64,000 nucleotides of DNA, taken from positions 1 to 64,000 of the forward strand of contig NZ_BSEC01000004.1 of the NCBI RefSeq assembly GCF_027923385.1, read 5' to 3'. Of the stretch, positions 62,261 to 64,000 are shown piece after piece. The notes under the pieces are model-generated. The model was not told where the DNA came from, searched no databases, and was given only the letters and a program-made list of their open reading frames with translations. The stretch is from Methylocystis echinoides (GTDB lineage: Bacteria > Pseudomonadota > Alphaproteobacteria > Rhizobiales > Beijerinckiaceae). A program made the position numbers and the translations under genes. Numbering within the stretch: position 1 is the first letter of the stretch; every line of letters starts with the position of its first letter.

Positions 62261-64000
62261 AACTATCCCGATCCGAGTTGCTGGCCCGCATCAAAACCTA
62301 TGAGTGGTCGGACTTCGAAGTGAAGGCCGCCCAGAACGAAGTGCCGCGCGATGCATTCGAGACAATTTCCGCGTTCGCGAACACGGCTGGCGGGCACTTG
62401 GTTTTTGGTGTTCAGCAGCAGCGGGACGAGTTTGAGGTCGTTGGTGTTCTTGCTCTCGACAAGGTTCAGAATGACTTGCTTAGCGCGCTGCGCTCGCGTG
62501 AGAAAATCAGCTATCAGATGGTGACCAGCGACGACGTCATCGAGACGGAGACTGGCAAGCTGCTCGTTTTCTATATCCCGGAAGCGCCGCGCCAACATAA
62601 ACCGGTCTACCTGAATGGCGACATTCGCCGAAGCTATATCCGGCGTGGCGCCGGCGACCAGAGATGCAACGAGGACGATATTCGGCGCTTCCTCAGAGCA
62701 GCTGGTGGTCCGTCGTATGAGTCCGAGGCTGTCGATCTCGACCTCGAAGCCAGCGTGGACGCTGCGACGCTGGAACGCTATCGGCAGCGTTTCCAGGCCC
62801 AGAATCCCAACCATTCGTGCATCCCATATGACAATGCCCACTTCCTGGAGCATTGGGCATTGGCCGTTGCAGGTGAAGGTGGGCTTCGGCCGACACGAGC
62901 GGCGATCCTATTGTTTGGCACCGGCGCTGCGTTGCGCACAATGATGCCGCGCCCCTTGGTGGATTGTCGTTGGGCAGACTACCCGTGGGACGCGCCGGCT
63001 CCGGAGCGGCGCTGGCTTGATCGGCTCGTTTGCGAGGAGAACCTCTGGACGTGCTGGGAACAACTGGCCGATCGCTACGTCCAGAACGCCAGCAAGCCAT
63101 TTGCGATCGAACTGCGGACCATGGAACGGCAGGATCGCCCGGAAGACTTCATTTCATTCCGTGAGGCAGCCATCAATCTCCTGATGCACCAGGATTTTGA
63201 AGAGACGACGAGGGCCGCGACGATAGCGTTCCACCCCGACCGCGTGGTTTTCGAAAATCCGGGCTATTCACGCGCACACAAGGCCGATCTGCTTGAGCCA
63301 GGCGCCAAAGACGTACGGAATCCCTTGATCGTTTCCATGTTCCGCCGTGTCGGTTTGAGTGAACAAGCCGGCACGGGCATTGGCGCGATCTTCAGCGATT
63401 GGCGACGACGCGGCAGGGTGCCGCCGGAGATCATAAACGATGTCCCTTCGTACAGCTTCCGACTATCGCTCCTGGCCAAGGAACTGATGTCGGAGAGGCA
63501 GCTTCTATTTCAGGCTTCTCTGGGCGCTAGGCTGTCGGACCCAGAGGCGCACGCCCTGGCCATCCTCTGCGGTCAGTCCCATGTCTCCTTGCCGGAATTC
63601 CGGGCGTCGCTCGGGATGGGGACTGCCGACACCCTGGCCGTCCTCGGACGGCTGGAGACGCAGGTGCTGGCTAGCCGAATCGGGCGGGCGGATGGAGCGT
63701 GCTATGAACTAGCCGCGCATCTCCGTGACCGCTGGCCTTTCCCCGGTTTGGGCAAGGTGACGCCTGGGAGCAGCTTAGTCACTGACCAAGCTGCCAGGAG
63801 GGAAGAGAGCTTAGTCACTGACCAAGCTCCCCCACAGGGCGATGATGGCCGCCGGGCGGCTCGGCCGATCAACAAGCTAACCGTTCAGCAGCGGCAACTC
63901 TTGGCAGCGTGTGACACGCCCCGTCGCCAAACGGAGCTGATGGCGCTTTTGGGGGTGACCCATCGGACCCAGTTCCGAACCTTCCATCTCCAGCCCCTAA
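62257..64000 (+). CDS. AlbA_2 / ATP-binding protein of the BREX operon (3' end outside the window)
   Basis: At least 581 residues, cut by the window edge. N-terminal AlbA_2 (Schlafen-like) domain about 15-150: DFEVKAAQNEVPRDAFETISAF, GHLVFGVQQQRDEF, RRSYIRRGAGDQRCNEDDI. A GHKL-like HATPase_c_4 region about 305-400: SFREAAINLLMHQDF, VVFENPGY, GLSEQAGTGIGAI. HTH repeats follow. Directly after brxC, where type 3 loci may carry an additional ATPase before pglX. Two near-identical SLVTDQA segments near residue 506 and 518 arise from a repeated palindrome in the DNA. Confidence 0.8.
   Translation, partial: MKLSRSELLARIKTYEWSDFEVKAAQNEVPRDAFETISAFANTAGGHLVFGVQQQRDEFEVVGVLALDKVQNDLLSALRSREKISYQMVTSDDVIETETGKLLVFYIPEAPRQHKPVYLNGDIRRSYIRRGAGDQRCNEDDIRRFLRAAGGPSYESEAVDLDLEASVDAATLERYRQRFQAQNPNHSCIPYDNAHFLEHWALAVAGEGGLRPTRAAILLFGTGAALRTMMPRPLVDCRWADYPWDAPAPERRWLDRLVCEENLWTCWEQLADRYVQNASKPFAIELRTMERQDRPEDFISFREAAINLLMHQDFEETTRAATIAFHPDRVVFENPGYSRAHKADLLEPGAKDVRNPLIVSMFRRVGLSEQAGTGIGAIFSDWRRRGRVPPEIINDVPSYSFRLSLLAKELMSERQLLFQASLGARLSDPEAHALAILCGQSHVSLPEFRASLGMGTADTLAVLGRLETQVLASRIGRADGACYELAAHLRDRWPFPGLGKVTPGSSLVTDQAARREESLVTDQAPPQGDDGRRAARPINKLTVQQRQLLAACDTPRRQTELMALLGVTHRTQFRTFHLQPL
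63772..63828 (+). repeat. Two direct copies of a 21-base imperfect palindrome
   Basis: AGCTTAGTCA-C-TGACCAAGCT occurs at 63772-63792 and again at 63808-63828, 36 bases apart, in frame within the AlbA_2 gene. Each copy encodes SLVTDQA. Arms match in 9 of 10 positions. Confidence 0.85.

Noticed and set aside
1..64000. CRISPR array, tRNA or rRNA genes
   Set aside because: No regularly spaced direct repeats, cloverleaf pattern or rRNA-like stretch was found on reading; short-repeat hits were coding-sequence coincidences.

Overview
The window is GC-rich, densely coded DNA of alphaproteobacterial character. Protein styles, codon use and plasmid gene families (DUF932, large ParB, DUF7146/Toprim and DUF2493 in a row) suggest Hyphomicrobiales. 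No rRNA, tRNA or housekeeping locus is visible. A complete conjugation apparatus (oriT-like locus, relaxase, coupling protein, VirB-type secretion system), plasmid maintenance genes, two insertion sequences and several gene fragments point to a large conjugative plasmid, or less likely an integrative conjugative element. The species cannot be fixed from the sequence.

Layout. 1-3169: metal resistance, with arsC (cut by the window edge), arsI-like and arsR, then a GDCCVxC protein and merT under a divergent merR with a classical long-spacer Mer promoter, then a TauE/SafE permease. 3208-4330: an IS630-family element abutting a broken MFS transporter fragment. 4651-14023: plasmid backbone, with DUF932, ParB-like, Toprim, DUF2493, a double-HTH regulator, an unknown gene and two SSB-like proteins. 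The DUF932 and ParB genes share a duplicated two-helix leader. 14024-14845: an alpha/beta-hydrolase remnant next to a vapBC pair. 15037-20485: an RP4-like transfer region with traK/traL/traM-like genes on the minus strand, an intergenic oriT with a recognisable IncP nic motif, then traJ/MobC-like and relaxase genes on the plus strand.

20665-39565 is accessory cargo: a methyltransferase fragment, a secreted PLD-type nuclease, a cupin protein, an unknown protein, thioredoxin, and a recD2 gene split by an IS21 element whose clean excision would restore the frame. Next comes a divergent three-gene set: a 1218-residue RecD-like helicase with a nuclease-like tail, a HEPN-SNF2 helicase, and a sacsin/HSP90-like ATPase with a C-terminal zinc-binding motif. 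I consider this set the best candidate for a little-described defence system.

39795-52634 is a minus-strand operon from virB1 to virD4, including a VirB7-like lipoprotein and an unknown secreted protein. 52781-56784 holds a run of exported small proteins (one SLT-like, one SNase fold without its acidic catalytic residues) and a second Toprim protein. 56848-57400 is a decayed PLD gene. From 57867 to the window end lies the start of a BREX type 3 locus: a small HTH protein, BrxF, BrxC (DUF6079 type) and an AlbA_2 ATPase cut off by the window edge. The plasmid would thus combine self-transfer, metal resistance and at least two phage-defence-type loci.
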